From: Scatosoma sp900555925
GTDB taxonomy: Bacteria > Bacillota > Clostridia > Christensenellales > Borkfalkiaceae
Assembly: GCA_959603585.1 (NCBI GenBank)
Contig: CAUGYD010000009.1
Location: 1 to 64,000, forward strand
Direction: 5' to 3'
Length of the DNA stretch: 64,000 nucleotides
The notes under the pieces were generated by a model. The model was given only the letters and a program-made list of their open reading frames with translations, searched no databases and was not told the DNA's origin. A program made the position numbers and the translations under genes. Positions 33,289 to 42,739 of this stretch are shown in pieces. Numbering within the stretch: position 1 is the stretch's first letter; each line of letters begins with the position of its first letter.

Positions 33289-33699
33289 TTATTCGTATTC
33301 CTCATAGCTGCGGCGATTCGGATAAGAGGGCGGCGGGGGAGGATTTTGAGGAAATCCACCGTTCGGACCCGAAGGAGAACTCGGATAACAGTTGTTCGGG
33401 CTCGGAGGACAAGGCGGAGGGGTTCCGCCGCCACCGCCCCTGATCGGTTTCCGACCGCAAGGTTTCGGGGGCATATTGAAGTTGACCAAAACGACGTCAT
33501 CGCCGATTTTTATGATATTTTTCATATCGATAAATTGTTCGTTCTTCCAAAATCCGAAGCCCTTCCCGCCCGGAGCCACGATTCCTATCAATCTATTTTC
33601 GGGATAACAAAACACCAGATCGCACACTTTGCCCAAGCGCCTGCCGTCGGCCGTGTTGACGACTTCTTTCGTGCGAAGTTCCGAAAAGCTCATTTCCAT
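33289..33699 (-). CDS. YlmC/YmxH family sporulation protein (PRC barrel)
   Basis: 136 residues. The first 85 form the PRC-barrel typical of YlmC/YmxH: SFSELRTKEVVNTADGRRLG, then LIGIVAPGGKG and IKIGDDVVLVN. The last 50 residues are a Gly/Pro/Asn-rich tail, an addition to the family norm. GGAGGA lies 7 nt before the ATG at 33699; a TTG two codons earlier would be too close. In Bacillus and Clostridia the family is next to sigG-sigE, as here. Confidence 0.88.
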   Translation of the reverse strand: MEMSFSELRTKEVVNTADGRRLGKVCDLVFCYPENRLIGIVAPGGKGFGFWKNEQFIDMKNIIKIGDDVVLVNFNMPPKPCGRKPIRGGGGGTPPPCPPSPNNCYPSSPSGPNGGFPQNPPPPPSYPNRRSYEEYE

Positions 33700-33784
33700 A
33701 CGCAATTCCTCCGCATTTTCTGCTTTTATTATTTTTTGTCTTTTTTTTCGGGTTCTTTCGTTGCTATACTCTACAATATATGCA

Positions 33785-33816
33785 AAAAGGCGCGGCCTTT
33801 GCCACGCCTTTTTTAT
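33785..33816 (-). terminator. Terminator after pmbA-like gene
   Basis: AAAAGGCG (33785-33792) pairs with CGCCTTTT (33805-33812); on the - strand a T run follows. It lies 17 nt after the stop codon at 33829. Confidence 0.75.
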
Positions 33817-33828
33817 TTTTCTTTCTAT

Positions 33829-35061
33829 TTATTTCGTCACTTTCATTCTGACGATTAAAGGTTTATAATCGGAACAGTCCGTATGCGAGAGAGAATCTTC
33901 CGCCTGACCGATAAAATTCTTCCCGTAAATATCGAAGAGATTTCCCGAAACCCCGATTTCCGGCAGCCGCCCGACGAACTTCCCGTCCCGACAGAGAAAC
34001 GCCACCTGAACGGGCGTTGCAAAATTTCCGTCGGGCGTCGTATCTCCGCCGCTGCACATCACGATATAGACGCAATCCTCTCCCTTTGTGAGTTCCTTTA
34101 TCGTCTTTCCCGAACTCTTGACACGAACCTGAGAGATTCCCGTCTGCGGAACACCGTCATAGGACGAAACGGCGCTTCCCGTAACGGGAATATCGTACTT
34201 CTTCGCGTCCGTCTTGGAGGCCAAGGGCGAACGGAAAACGCCCCGATCGAAAATAATATTCCGATACTCTTCGTTGACAACGCCCTCGTCGTCGAAAAAC
34301 GATTCCGAAAAACAGCTTTCGGGGTTTCTGTCTTCGTAAATCGTAACTCGTTCGTCAAATACCTGCTTTCCTGTCTTTCCCGCAAACAATCCCGTTCCGT
34401 TCGCACAGGAATCGGCGCGGATATCCGAATACAGTTTACTGAAACCCAGATCGTATATGGAGGTCAGGACGGGATATTCGCCCGCTTTAATATCGACGGG
34501 CGTGAAATATGCGCGGATATGTTCTTCGATATCCGCGACTATTTTTTCGACGTCAAACGTCTGTCCCGAATAGGAATACCCCGAGTCGATGATATTTGCC
34601 GACGACTTTTCCTTCATAAGTATAGAAATCTGATAAAAATTCGTCTTATAGGAAAGGTCGAGTCCCGAATCATTGACGAGTCGGGTATCTGTCTCCACTT
34701 TCAGAATATTATTGCTATACAAAAATTGCGGACACTTTTCTTTCAGGCTCTGCAAGAGCTGTTTCACGCGCTCCACGAACTCTTTGTCGCTCAAAAGTTT
34801 TTTGGACGCATCCACGCTTTCCTTTCGGTTTTCGGAAAATTCCACCGCATAGGGAATTTGATTTTTGAGGTTTTCTTCCGCCTTTTTCCATGCCTTTTCT
34901 TCGTCGTATTCGCCGGCAGTGCCGTAAATGCCTATTTTACCGCCCTCTATGACACGATATCCCTGCTTTTTTGTGCTGACGAACCGCACGGATTTGATTT
35001 CGCTGGCCGCGAGAGCGACCGTCGTCGTCCGCGTCTTTACCGTCAATTTTTCTCTTTTCAT
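33829..35061 (-). CDS. pmbA: PmbA/TldD family protein, PmbA-like subunit
   Basis: 410 residues. This subunit lacks the HExxxH motif and pairs with the adjacent TldD in a metalloprotease, a U62-type peptidase in which TldD supplies the active site. Typical segments: DSGLDLSYKTNFYQIS, SCANGTGLFAGKTG, FFDDEGV and GNLFDIYGKN. The start at 35061 follows GAGGAGGG by about 8 nt; a Met overlapping the tldD stop (35079) has no ribosome binding site. Confidence 0.9.
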   Translation of the reverse strand: MKREKLTVKTRTTTVALAASEIKSVRFVSTKKQGYRVIEGGKIGIYGTAGEYDEEKAWKKAEENLKNQIPYAVEFSENRKESVDASKKLLSDKEFVERVKQLLQSLKEKCPQFLYSNNILKVETDTRLVNDSGLDLSYKTNFYQISILMKEKSSANIIDSGYSYSGQTFDVEKIVADIEEHIRAYFTPVDIKAGEYPVLTSIYDLGFSKLYSDIRADSCANGTGLFAGKTGKQVFDERVTIYEDRNPESCFSESFFDDEGVVNEEYRNIIFDRGVFRSPLASKTDAKKYDIPVTGSAVSSYDGVPQTGISQVRVKSSGKTIKELTKGEDCVYIVMCSGGDTTPDGNFATPVQVAFLCRDGKFVGRLPEIGVSGNLFDIYGKNFIGQAEDSLSHTDCSDYKPLIVRMKVTK

Positions 35062-35075
35062 GAATCCGTCCCTCC

Positions 35076-36413
35076 TCATTGCACCTTCATTTTCGATACG
35101 GAGACATACGGCGCGCCGAAGCCCACGGGAAGCGGGAATTGCTCCATTTTCCCGCATCCGCCCGTAATAAAGCACAAAATTTCCTCCTCCTTGGAAACGC
35201 CGTCTATAAGTCCCAAGGTTTCAAACACGTCGCCCGAAATCACGGAGATTTTGACGGGACGACCGATCTTTCCGTCCTTGATTTCATAGCTGATATTCGG
35301 CGCCATCGTAAACGTACTCATACCGCTTCCGTGTTTGATCGTCTTTATGAAATAGCCGTGTTTTACGTTCTTGACAAGCTCTTCAAACGTCTTGTCGCCG
35401 CCCTCTATCACGGTCGTCGTCATGCGGACGATGGGCTCGAATTCTATCCCCACGGCGCGGGCATTGCCCGTCACGGCTTCGTCGAGCTCCGCAGCCGTCT
35501 CCGCGCTGTGCAGACGCCCCGAAAGAACGCCGTTTTTAATGAGATACGTCTTTCCCGCCTTCGTTCCTTCGTCGTCGTAAGGCACATAGCCGCAGCCCTC
35601 AAAAGTGCCCGATTCGAGAATGGAAAGGCAATCGCTCCCGACTTTCTTGCCGATCTGCCATTCCCGCTTCATCGTCTCGTCGCCGAGCATAAAGTCTGCC
35701 TCGCTCTTATGACCGAAGGACTCGTGCGCAAACACGCCCGCCGCCTCGGGAGAGAGAATGACGGGATAATCGCCCGGCTCGACGTCCGCCGCCTCTTTCA
35801 GAAAGTTGAGCCCCTCTTCGATACTCGCTAAAACACCTTCCGAAATACCTTTCAAATCGGAAAATTTCGTCCTTCCTTGCTGATAATTAAAGGAAAAATT
35901 CTTTTCTCCCTCCGCGGCGTAAAAGGACGTCGCGACGCCGCAGGTCTGATAATCATAGGCGAGATCCGCCCCCTTGCTCGACTGAAACGTAAAATCGCTG
36001 TGCCTGTCTGTATACAACAGAGTCGCCAGCTTGATCTCGGGATATTTCTTCACGAGAGGAAACAGCTCCTTCAACAGCTTTTGCTTTTCGTCCCGAGCGA
36101 CGGATTCCGTCGAACAGTCCTTGAATAAAAAAGTCTTTGCCCGATTGACTTCAAATCTCTTTACAACGGGATTTTCTTCAATATCCGCGCAATATTCCGC
36201 CAATTCATAAAGCCCGTCGAGTTCTTTCTGTACGTTCGAGAGAGTCTCCGTCGAAGCATAATACCACATCTTTCCGTCAAATACGCGGATAAACGCTCCG
36301 TCCGTCACTCGCTCCTTATTTTCCGCCAAAACGCCGTTTTTGTAGATTACCGCGGAAGTACATCTGCGCTCTGTCCGCACGTCGGCGTAATAGCCTTTCC
36401 GAAAACGATACAT
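35076..36413 (-). CDS. tldD: TldD metalloprotease subunit
   Basis: 445 residues, the catalytic subunit: zinc motif HESFGH with a downstream Cys in ITGGCGKM. Other family segments are YDDEGTKAGKTYLIKNGVLSG and APYVSVSKMKV. TldD/PmbA complexes degrade unfolded peptides or mature ribosomal peptides in other bacteria. It lies 235 nt from sigG and has its own promoter. No precursor peptide gene is visible beside it. Confidence 0.93.
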   Translation of the reverse strand: MYRFRKGYYADVRTERRCTSAVIYKNGVLAENKERVTDGAFIRVFDGKMWYYASTETLSNVQKELDGLYELAEYCADIEENPVVKRFEVNRAKTFLFKDCSTESVARDEKQKLLKELFPLVKKYPEIKLATLLYTDRHSDFTFQSSKGADLAYDYQTCGVATSFYAAEGEKNFSFNYQQGRTKFSDLKGISEGVLASIEEGLNFLKEAADVEPGDYPVILSPEAAGVFAHESFGHKSEADFMLGDETMKREWQIGKKVGSDCLSILESGTFEGCGYVPYDDEGTKAGKTYLIKNGVLSGRLHSAETAAELDEAVTGNARAVGIEFEPIVRMTTTVIEGGDKTFEELVKNVKHGYFIKTIKHGSGMSTFTMAPNISYEIKDGKIGRPVKISVISGDVFETLGLIDGVSKEEEILCFITGGCGKMEQFPLPVGFGAPYVSVSKMKVQ

Positions 36414-36499
36414 CGTCCGCCTCCTTATTTTTGAATGTTCCTTTACAACGGCTCCGCGGGAAACTTTTACGGGCCGTTTTCATAGAATGATTATGTTAT

Positions 36500-36528
36500 A
36501 TTATAATATATACCCGCCTGAAAATCAA
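36500..36528 (-). promoter_or_regulatory. Promoter of tldD-pmbA
   Basis: TTGATT (36523-36528), 17 nt and TATAAT (36500-36505) on the - strand. Confidence 0.65.
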
Positions 36529-36551
36529 GTAAATCGATTACTCCTTTTTTC

Positions 36552-36583
36552 CGAAAAAAATGCCGAAGCACAGGCCTCGGCAT
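36552..36583 (-). terminator. Terminator of sigG
   Basis: ATGCCGAAGC (36560-36569) pairs with GCCTCGGCAT (36574-36583, one G-U pair), loop ACAG, and on the - strand a T run follows. Confidence 0.85.
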
Positions 36584-36648
36584 GAAAAAATGATTATCGT
36601 TCAAAAAACTACGTTGCGTTTCCGTCCAAAGAGATTTCATCAAATATT

Positions 36649-37419
36649 TCAAGAGATATTCAAACGGATGTTATTGAGAGCGTTCTTTTCCAATCTTGAA
36701 ACCTGAGCCTGAGAAATGCCCACTTCTTCGGAAATTTCCGTCTGGGTCTTGCCCTCGTAATAGCGGAGAAAAAGAATCCTCTTTTCCCGCTCGCCGAGGC
36801 GTTCCATGGCTTCGTTCAGGGCGACGCGCTCCGTCCAAACCTCGTCGTTGTTCTTCTCGTCGCAGAGCTGGTCCATCAGAAGCAGCGTATCCCCCGCTTT
36901 ATTATATACGGGATCATACAGGGAAACGGGGTCGGAAATGGCGTCGAGGGCGTATACGACTTCGCTGACCGCCACCTGCATTTCCGAGGCGATTTTTTCG
37001 AGCGTCGCCTCTTCGTCCCGTTCCTCTATGGATTCCCTGACTTTCAGGACGCGATAGGCGGTGTCCCGGATACTTCTGGACACACGCAGGGAATTTCCGT
37101 CGCGGAGATAGCGTTTTATTTCTCCGATAATCATGGGGACCGCATAAGTGGAGAACTTGACTCCGACGCTCAGATCGAAATTGTCTATTGCCTTAATCAG
37201 TCCCACGCACCCCGCCTGAAACACGTCGTCCGCATTGGCGTTTTTCGCCCAGAAGCGCTTTACCAGCGACAAGACCAACCGCATGTTTCCAACGATGAAT
37301 TTTTCCCGCGCGGACTTATCACCCGCTTTGAGTTTCTTCATCAGCTCTTCGTTTTCCTTCGCGGTCAAAAGAGGCAGCCCGGACGTATCCACGCCGCATA
37401 TTTCCACTTTCTGCATCAT
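36649..37419 (-). CDS. sigG: Forespore sporulation sigma factor SigG
   Basis: 256 residues, the late forespore-specific sigma factor. It begins KVEICGVDTSGLPLL, a signature of SigG, and region 2 has LFxxGxxGLIKAIDNFDLS-type sequence (DDVFQAGCVGLIKAIDNFD). Region 4 ends EVGISQAQVSRLEKNA. AAGGAGGA precedes the start. It follows sigE by 105 nt, the canonical spoIIGA-sigE-sigG order. Confidence 0.96.
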   Translation of the reverse strand: MMQKVEICGVDTSGLPLLTAKENEELMKKLKAGDKSAREKFIVGNMRLVLSLVKRFWAKNANADDVFQAGCVGLIKAIDNFDLSVGVKFSTYAVPMIIGEIKRYLRDGNSLRVSRSIRDTAYRVLKVRESIEERDEEATLEKIASEMQVAVSEVVYALDAISDPVSLYDPVYNKAGDTLLLMDQLCDEKNNDEVWTERVALNEAMERLGEREKRILFLRYYEGKTQTEISEEVGISQAQVSRLEKNALNNIRLNIS

Positions 37420-37524
37420 GCTCGTTTCCTCCTTCTTATGTACAATGGATCTGAGAGGAACTTTTAACCAGTATGTGCCGTTTTTTCCCTTTTTATCGAT
37501 TCTTTTCCGTTTTTATGAAAACAT

Positions 37525-38232
37525 TTATACCATTTTTGAAATTTCTTTCCTGAGACGTTGAATAATCTTCTTTTCCAGCCTCGAAATATAACTTTGCGAA
37601 ATTCCCAGCAAATCCGCCACGTCCTTTTGCGTCATCTCTTCGCCGCCGTTCAGTCCAAAACGCAGAAACATGATTTTCCGCTCCCGTTCGGACAGCTTTT
37701 TCAAAGCGTCCTTCAATAATTCCTTTTCCGCACTCGATTCGATATCCCCGTAAACACTGTCCGCAGACGTGCCGAGAATATCCGACAACAAAAGCTCGTT
37801 GCCTTCAAAATCGGTGTTCAGAGGTTCGTCAAACGAAACTTCGCTCTTTAACCGAACGGTACGCCGCAAATACATGAGAATTTCATTCTCGATGCACCTC
37901 GAAGCATAGGTTGCCAGCTTGATGTTTTTATCCGGCTTGAAGGAATTGATCGCCTTGATCAGTCCGATCGTCCCCACCGAAACGAGGTCATCCGGATCCA
38001 CGCCCGTATTATCGAACTTTCGGGCTATGTATACCACCAAGCGAAGATTGTGCTGAATGAGTTCGGCTTTTACTTTATCCGTTTCCTCGCCCTGTTCCAA
38101 CTTCCCCAGCATTTCGCTTTCCTGCTCGGGAGAAAGAGGGAGCGGCAGAGCTTCCGTCCCGCAGATATAATCCACCGTATTTTCCGCGTCGAATTGTCGT
38201 AAAAAACATTTTAGTATTTCCTTGATTTTCAT
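37525..38232 (-). CDS. sigE: Mother-cell sporulation sigma factor SigE
   Basis: 235 residues, made as an inactive pro-protein and cleaved by SpoIIGA; the N-terminal ~25 residues are the pro-sequence region. LPLPLSPEQESEMLGKL marks the mature start; core motifs VSVGTIGLIKAINSFKPDK and LGISQSYISRLEKKI. GAGGAGGTT precedes the ATG. Confidence 0.96.
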   Translation of the reverse strand: MKIKEILKCFLRQFDAENTVDYICGTEALPLPLSPEQESEMLGKLEQGEETDKVKAELIQHNLRLVVYIARKFDNTGVDPDDLVSVGTIGLIKAINSFKPDKNIKLATYASRCIENEILMYLRRTVRLKSEVSFDEPLNTDFEGNELLLSDILGTSADSVYGDIESSAEKELLKDALKKLSERERKIMFLRFGLNGGEEMTQKDVADLLGISQSYISRLEKKIIQRLRKEISKMV

Positions 38233-38334
38233 GATGTTACCTCAACCTCCTCTCACGACTTCGGTCACACAACAATAATTTTCCGTCAAACCGGCCCCGA
38301 ATCGCCGATCCTTTATTACCCCGCCCGTCTTCCG

Positions 38335-39138
38335 TCAATCGGACAATACCGCCGCGTTGAGAATAATTTTATATTCGCGCGCGCGGATATTTCCCGACGG
38401 TGCAAAATAGACTTTATCTATTATATTCGGCTTATCTCCGCAATATATCTCCAACCTGTCCGCCAGAAAAATTTTTATCGTACTTTCCCCGCCCATCGTC
38501 ACAATCGTCATTTCTTCCGTCATCGTCCTTTCTCCCAACAAATCGAAGGCGAGATCGGGAGAGAGAAAACAGACGGGAATTCCCTTTACTTTGGCGCGGT
38601 TTCCGCTGTCGAGAAATCCGTCCGCCTTTATCGACCTGTCCCCAAGCGTCACGCGGCAGAGATAGACGAACCTGCGCACGGCTCTGCGGCGATAGAGCTC
38701 TTTGACGAGCGCGACGGAAAGTACCGCGAACACAAAGCTGCCCGAAAGCACCAATCCGACGGGTACGCTCTCCGTAAGATACCCGTTTTCCGTTGCGCCG
38801 TAATCGATCGAAAAGACGGAATATACCGCGAGGAGCGCTCCGCCGAGCGCGAAGCTGAATCCGAAGAACAAAGCGCCCGTAAGCAAATACCTGCCTATTC
38901 CCTTCCCCTTTACGGCGATGAGCGTCAAGAGCGCTCCGACGGAAAATTTGAGTATGTAAGAGAGAATTTTACCCGTATCCAGCAGTGGAAAAATCACTGC
39001 GAACGCTGCGCCGAAGGCAGAGGCGAGAGCGATTCTCTTAAAAGAAATCTGTTGTTTTGCCGCTTTCAGGGCCAGCCACAGAAGCATAGCGTCCAACAGA
39101 AAATTTTCCGCGAGCGCATATTCTATGTAAATTTCCAT
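38335..39138 (-). CDS. spoIIGA: Sigma-E processing protease SpoIIGA
   Basis: 267 residues: about five membrane segments in the N-terminal 150, then an aspartic protease-like domain with GFLDSGN as the catalytic motif near 175. It activates pro-SigE at the septum. GAGGGGACAGAG precedes the ATG. Next to sigE, as in other spore formers. Confidence 0.93.
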   Translation of the reverse strand: MEIYIEYALAENFLLDAMLLWLALKAAKQQISFKRIALASAFGAAFAVIFPLLDTGKILSYILKFSVGALLTLIAVKGKGIGRYLLTGALFFGFSFALGGALLAVYSVFSIDYGATENGYLTESVPVGLVLSGSFVFAVLSVALVKELYRRRAVRRFVYLCRVTLGDRSIKADGFLDSGNRAKVKGIPVCFLSPDLAFDLLGERTMTEEMTIVTMGGESTIKIFLADRLEIYCGDKPNIIDKVYFAPSGNIRAREYKIILNAAVLSD

Positions 39139-39279
39139 CTCTGTCCCCTCACGAGAGAAGTTTGGGGATATTATATAACCTGACGAAGCGAAAAAAAGCG
39201 CGATTTTAGGCGATTTATCCGAAATACGGGCGTTTTCGGATAAAATTTAATTACACGCCTTTGCAAAAAGTAAAAACAG

Positions 39280-39308
39280 TTGCATTTTGGAGTCGGGTTT
39301 GCTATAAT
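39280..39308 (+). promoter_or_regulatory. Promoter of the MFS gene
   Basis: TTGCAT (39280-39285), 17 nt and TATAAT (39303-39308). Confidence 0.65.
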
Positions 39309-39365
39309 AATTTTATCATTTTGCCGCCGAAAACATGCGGGAAGGAGATTTTCAAACGATACGGC

Positions 39366-40592
39366 ATGCAGTCCAAAAAACTCAATTATAAGCACACCAT
39401 TTTCGCCTGTTACACGGGATATATTTCCCAGGCGATCATCGTCTGCTACATACCTCTTCTATATGTAACTTTTCAGGCGGAGTTCGGCTTTTCCTCCCTC
39501 TCTAAAATCACGCTGTTGACCACGATTTGTTTTTTGGCGCAGCTCATTACAGACCTTTTATCGAGTAAATTCGTGGACAAAATCGGCTATCGGATATGCG
39601 CGATAGCCGGAGAAGCTCTGTGCGCCGTCGGGCTTTGCTGTCTCGCTTTTCTGCCGGAGCTTCTGTCTCCCATGCCGGGACTCATCGTTTCGGCCTGTCT
39701 GTATGCCGTCGGAGCGGGACTTCTCGAAGTGATCGTTTCCCCCATCGTCGAAGCGTGCCCTACCAAAAGAAAAGAAGCGGCCATGGGCTTCCTACATTCC
39801 GTGTTCTGTTGGGGGAGCGTATTCGTCGTGCTCGTTTCCACCCTGCTCTTTTCGACGATCGGAATTGCGCATTGGAGATTGATCGCGTGTCTTTGGGCGA
39901 TCATTCCCGCCGCCGGAGCGATGCTGTTTTTCTTCGTTCCCTTCTACTCCTTGCCGCAGGCCGAGGACGAACAGCCGTCCGGTTTTCGTTCCCTCGCAAA
40001 AAACGGCGTCTTTTGGGTGCTTTGCCTGTTGATGGTCTGCGCGGGCGCTACCGAACAGGCTATTTCTCAATGGGCCTCCACTTTTGCGGAAAAGGGACTC
40101 GGAATTTCCAAATCTCTGGGCGACCTCGCGGGTCCCATGGCGTTCGCCGTGTGTATGGGATTGTGTCGGGTCTTCTATGCGAAATTTCTTCACAAAATCT
40201 CCCTTGAAAAATTTCTCGTCATCGGCGCGATCGGATGCGTCGGAGCCTATCTGCTCGTCACGCTGCCTCCCGTTCCCGTCATCAACCTTCTCGGCTGCGC
40301 GGTGTGCGGCCTGTTCGTCGGCATTCTTTGGCCGGGAACCTATTCGGTCGCCGCGAAAAAATTACCTTACGGCGGAGCGGCAATGTTCGCGCTTCTTGCC
40401 CTTGCGGGAGACCTCGGCTGTCTCGCCGGGCCCACGACGGTAGGCTTTATATCCGGTATATTCGACGATAATCTCAAAGTCGGACTTACGGTCGCCGTCA
40501 TCTTCCCCGTCTTGGCTGTGCTCGGCATGTTCCTTCTGTCAAAACATAAGGACAAAGGTCCCGAAATGTTGAATCCGAACGAACAGAAATAA
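39366..40592 (+). CDS. Major facilitator superfamily transporter
   Basis: 408 residues with about 12 membrane segments in two halves. The segment after helix 2-3 (SSKFVDKIGYR) is a variant of the MFS motif A. Substrate unknown; sequence feel is closest to sugar or fucose-permease-type MFS (FucP/YfkF-like), which is weak evidence. The start at 39366 has no well-spaced ribosome binding site; AAGGAG lies 18 nt upstream, so the true start may differ. Confidence 0.8.
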   Translation: MQSKKLNYKHTIFACYTGYISQAIIVCYIPLLYVTFQAEFGFSSLSKITLLTTICFLAQLITDLLSSKFVDKIGYRICAIAGEALCAVGLCCLAFLPELLSPMPGLIVSACLYAVGAGLLEVIVSPIVEACPTKRKEAAMGFLHSVFCWGSVFVVLVSTLLFSTIGIAHWRLIACLWAIIPAAGAMLFFFVPFYSLPQAEDEQPSGFRSLAKNGVFWVLCLLMVCAGATEQAISQWASTFAEKGLGISKSLGDLAGPMAFAVCMGLCRVFYAKFLHKISLEKFLVIGAIGCVGAYLLVTLPPVPVINLLGCAVCGLFVGILWPGTYSVAAKKLPYGGAAMFALLALAGDLGCLAGPTTVGFISGIFDDNLKVGLTVAVIFPVLAVLGMFLLSKHKDKGPEMLNPNEQK

Positions 40593-40595
40593 TAA

Positions 40596-40634
40596 AAATA
40601 CCCCGTCGGTCAATGACCGACGGGGTATTTTATT
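40596..40634. terminator. Bidirectional terminator between MFS gene and nucleoside importer
   Basis: A perfect GC-rich stem (40596-40612 with 40614-40630) with AT-rich flanks on both sides. It serves the MFS gene and the convergent importer operon. Confidence 0.9.
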
Positions 40635-40676
40635 TCTCAACACATAACAAGCTCTTTCAAAAATCCGAAAAAATAT

Positions 40677-41630
40677 CTATCGTTCTTCTCGGAAGTAGTT
40701 GAGTCCCAAACTTGCGGGAGGCTGCGTTTCTTTACTGTTCAGGATGCTTGTTATAATCAATACAATGATCGTAACGACATAGGGTAATGCCCCGACAAGT
40801 TCCTTTGACAATACTGTGACAAAGTTAGAAGCGATATACAATCCGCCGAAAATGATCGAGCCCAAAATAGCGAGCGCGGGACGCCAAAGGGTAAAGATGA
40901 CGAGGGCGATAGACAGCCAGCCGAACCCTTCGAGGAAGTGTACGTCGTCCCAATTTCCTCCCATATAATCCATAATAGCGCATAATCCGCCAAGAGCCGA
41001 AATCCCACAGCCGATACATGTAGCCCAATATTTATAGCGCGACACATTAATCCCCGCGGCGTCCGCCGTAGCAGAATTTTCGCCTACCGCGCGCAAGTGC
41101 AAACCTATACGGGTACGATTGAGAATGAGCTGAGCCGCAATCGCGACGATAATCGCCAGATATACGAAAATACCGTGAGATAAAAATATCTCTCCGAACC
41201 ACCCGAGTTTATCGCCTACGGGGAAAAGATTAGTATAATATTTGCTCGCACGGGCGATAACCGCCATCTTTGCTTTTATAAGATTGATAAGATGTCCCGC
41301 AAGCCCTACGCCGAACGTCGTCATGGCGAGACCCGTAACGTTCTGATTTGCGCGGAGCGTGACCGTCAAAAAGCTATATAGAGCTCCCATCGCCGCCCCC
41401 GCGAGGAAGGTGACAATCAAAGGTACGAGAACGAGCAGAAACGGCACGGAAGTACCGATTGACTTTATAAGATAATACTCGGAAAGACAGCCGACCGCCG
41501 TTCCCACGCTCATGACGCCGGGAACCCCCAGATTAAGGTGTCCGGATTTTTCTGTGATGATTTCTCCCGTCGAACCGAAAAGGAAAATCGCGCCGATGCG
41601 AATAGCGCCCACTAAAAAGCTCACAAACAT
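40677..41630 (-). CDS. Nucleoside-type ABC transporter permease (second)
   Basis: 317 residues, about nine membrane segments, BMP-family importer permease. Typical: TEKSGHLNLGVPGVMSVGT and the coupling-helix region TRIGLHLRAVGENSATADAAGIN. It overlaps the preceding permease by 10 nt. Likely imports purine nucleosides, given xpt upstream. Confidence 0.9.
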   Translation of the reverse strand: MFVSFLVGAIRIGAIFLFGSTGEIITEKSGHLNLGVPGVMSVGTAVGCLSEYYLIKSIGTSVPFLLVLVPLIVTFLAGAAMGALYSFLTVTLRANQNVTGLAMTTFGVGLAGHLINLIKAKMAVIARASKYYTNLFPVGDKLGWFGEIFLSHGIFVYLAIIVAIAAQLILNRTRIGLHLRAVGENSATADAAGINVSRYKYWATCIGCGISALGGLCAIMDYMGGNWDDVHFLEGFGWLSIALVIFTLWRPALAILGSIIFGGLYIASNFVTVLSKELVGALPYVVTIIVLIITSILNSKETQPPASLGLNYFREER

Positions 41631-42739
41631 TGATTCTTTTCCTCCTTTTTATGCGTTCTCGATTTACGGAATTTGAGCTGATACAGGATAAAAAATTCAC
41701 AGCCGATAATAAAGAAGAACATAATACCTGTGATGATATCAGCGAAGTAAGCGTTTGCGACTCCACAATCCGTCATGACCTGTCCCATGCCCTTTTGCAA
41801 AAATACGACCAGATACGCGGTAAAAATCATAAAGATCGGATTAAATTTCGCCAGCCATGAAACGAGAATCGCCGTAAAGCCGCGGCCGCCGACCGTCTCT
41901 TTGCTAATCATGTGATCGATTCCGCCGACGATTAAAAATCCGGCCAAGCCGCAAATAGCGCCCGAAATGAGAAGGGTGCGGACAACGACTTTCTTTACGT
42001 TGATTCCCACGTAACGAGCCGTATTCTCGCTTTCGCCCACGACGGAAATTTCATAGCCCTGCTTACTGTACTTCATATAGACATAGACCAAAGCAGTGAC
42101 GATTGTTACCACGATGACGCTCAGCCAGAAATCTTCTCCGCCGATTTTCGGCAGATTGCCGTGCGGGAGCGGACTCATGTTTCCCGAACCTGTCGGGTAC
42201 CAAATTTTTATGGCAAAGAGCACGATCTGCATGGCCACATAGTTCATCATGAGAGTAAACAGAGTTTCGTTGGTATTCCATTTTGCCTTGAAAATGGCGG
42301 GGATCACCGCCCAAAGCATGCCTGCTGCCACCCCCGCGACGAACATGATCGGAATCAATACTCCGTCCGGAACTTTTCCGCCGAGATAGAACATGCACAC
42401 CGTACAGGCAAAACCGCCCATGAGTACCTGTCCTTCCGCACCCGTATTCCAAAAACGCATTTTGAATGCGGGAGTGATGGCAAGCGCGATCAAAAGAAGA
42501 ATCGCTCCGTCGCGGAGGAAAATCAAGATTCTTCGCTCCGTGCCGAAGATTCCCGAAAACATAGACGAATAAATGAAGAAGGGATCTTTTTTCAAAACGA
42601 GAAACGACAGCAAACCTGTAACCACGAAGGCGAGCAGAATAGCCGCCGCACGGATCAACCAGGATTTCCACCAGGGAACGGAAGTACGCTTTACGATATG
42701 AAAAAGGGGTTCTTTGACGCTTTTTTCTTTATTCTTCAT
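41621..42739 (-). CDS. Nucleoside-type ABC transporter permease (first)
   Basis: 372 residues, about nine membrane segments, with a basic N-terminal tail. GAEGQVLMGGF and YEISVVGESENTARYVGIN are the usual BMP-importer permease motifs. It overlaps the ATPase gene by 11 nt. Partner of the other permease in a heterodimer. Confidence 0.9.
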   Translation of the reverse strand: MKNKEKSVKEPLFHIVKRTSVPWWKSWLIRAAAILLAFVVTGLLSFLVLKKDPFFIYSSMFSGIFGTERRILIFLRDGAILLLIALAITPAFKMRFWNTGAEGQVLMGGFACTVCMFYLGGKVPDGVLIPIMFVAGVAAGMLWAVIPAIFKAKWNTNETLFTLMMNYVAMQIVLFAIKIWYPTGSGNMSPLPHGNLPKIGGEDFWLSVIVVTIVTALVYVYMKYSKQGYEISVVGESENTARYVGINVKKVVVRTLLISGAICGLAGFLIVGGIDHMISKETVGGRGFTAILVSWLAKFNPIFMIFTAYLVVFLQKGMGQVMTDCGVANAYFADIITGIMFFFIIGCEFFILYQLKFRKSRTHKKEEKNQCL

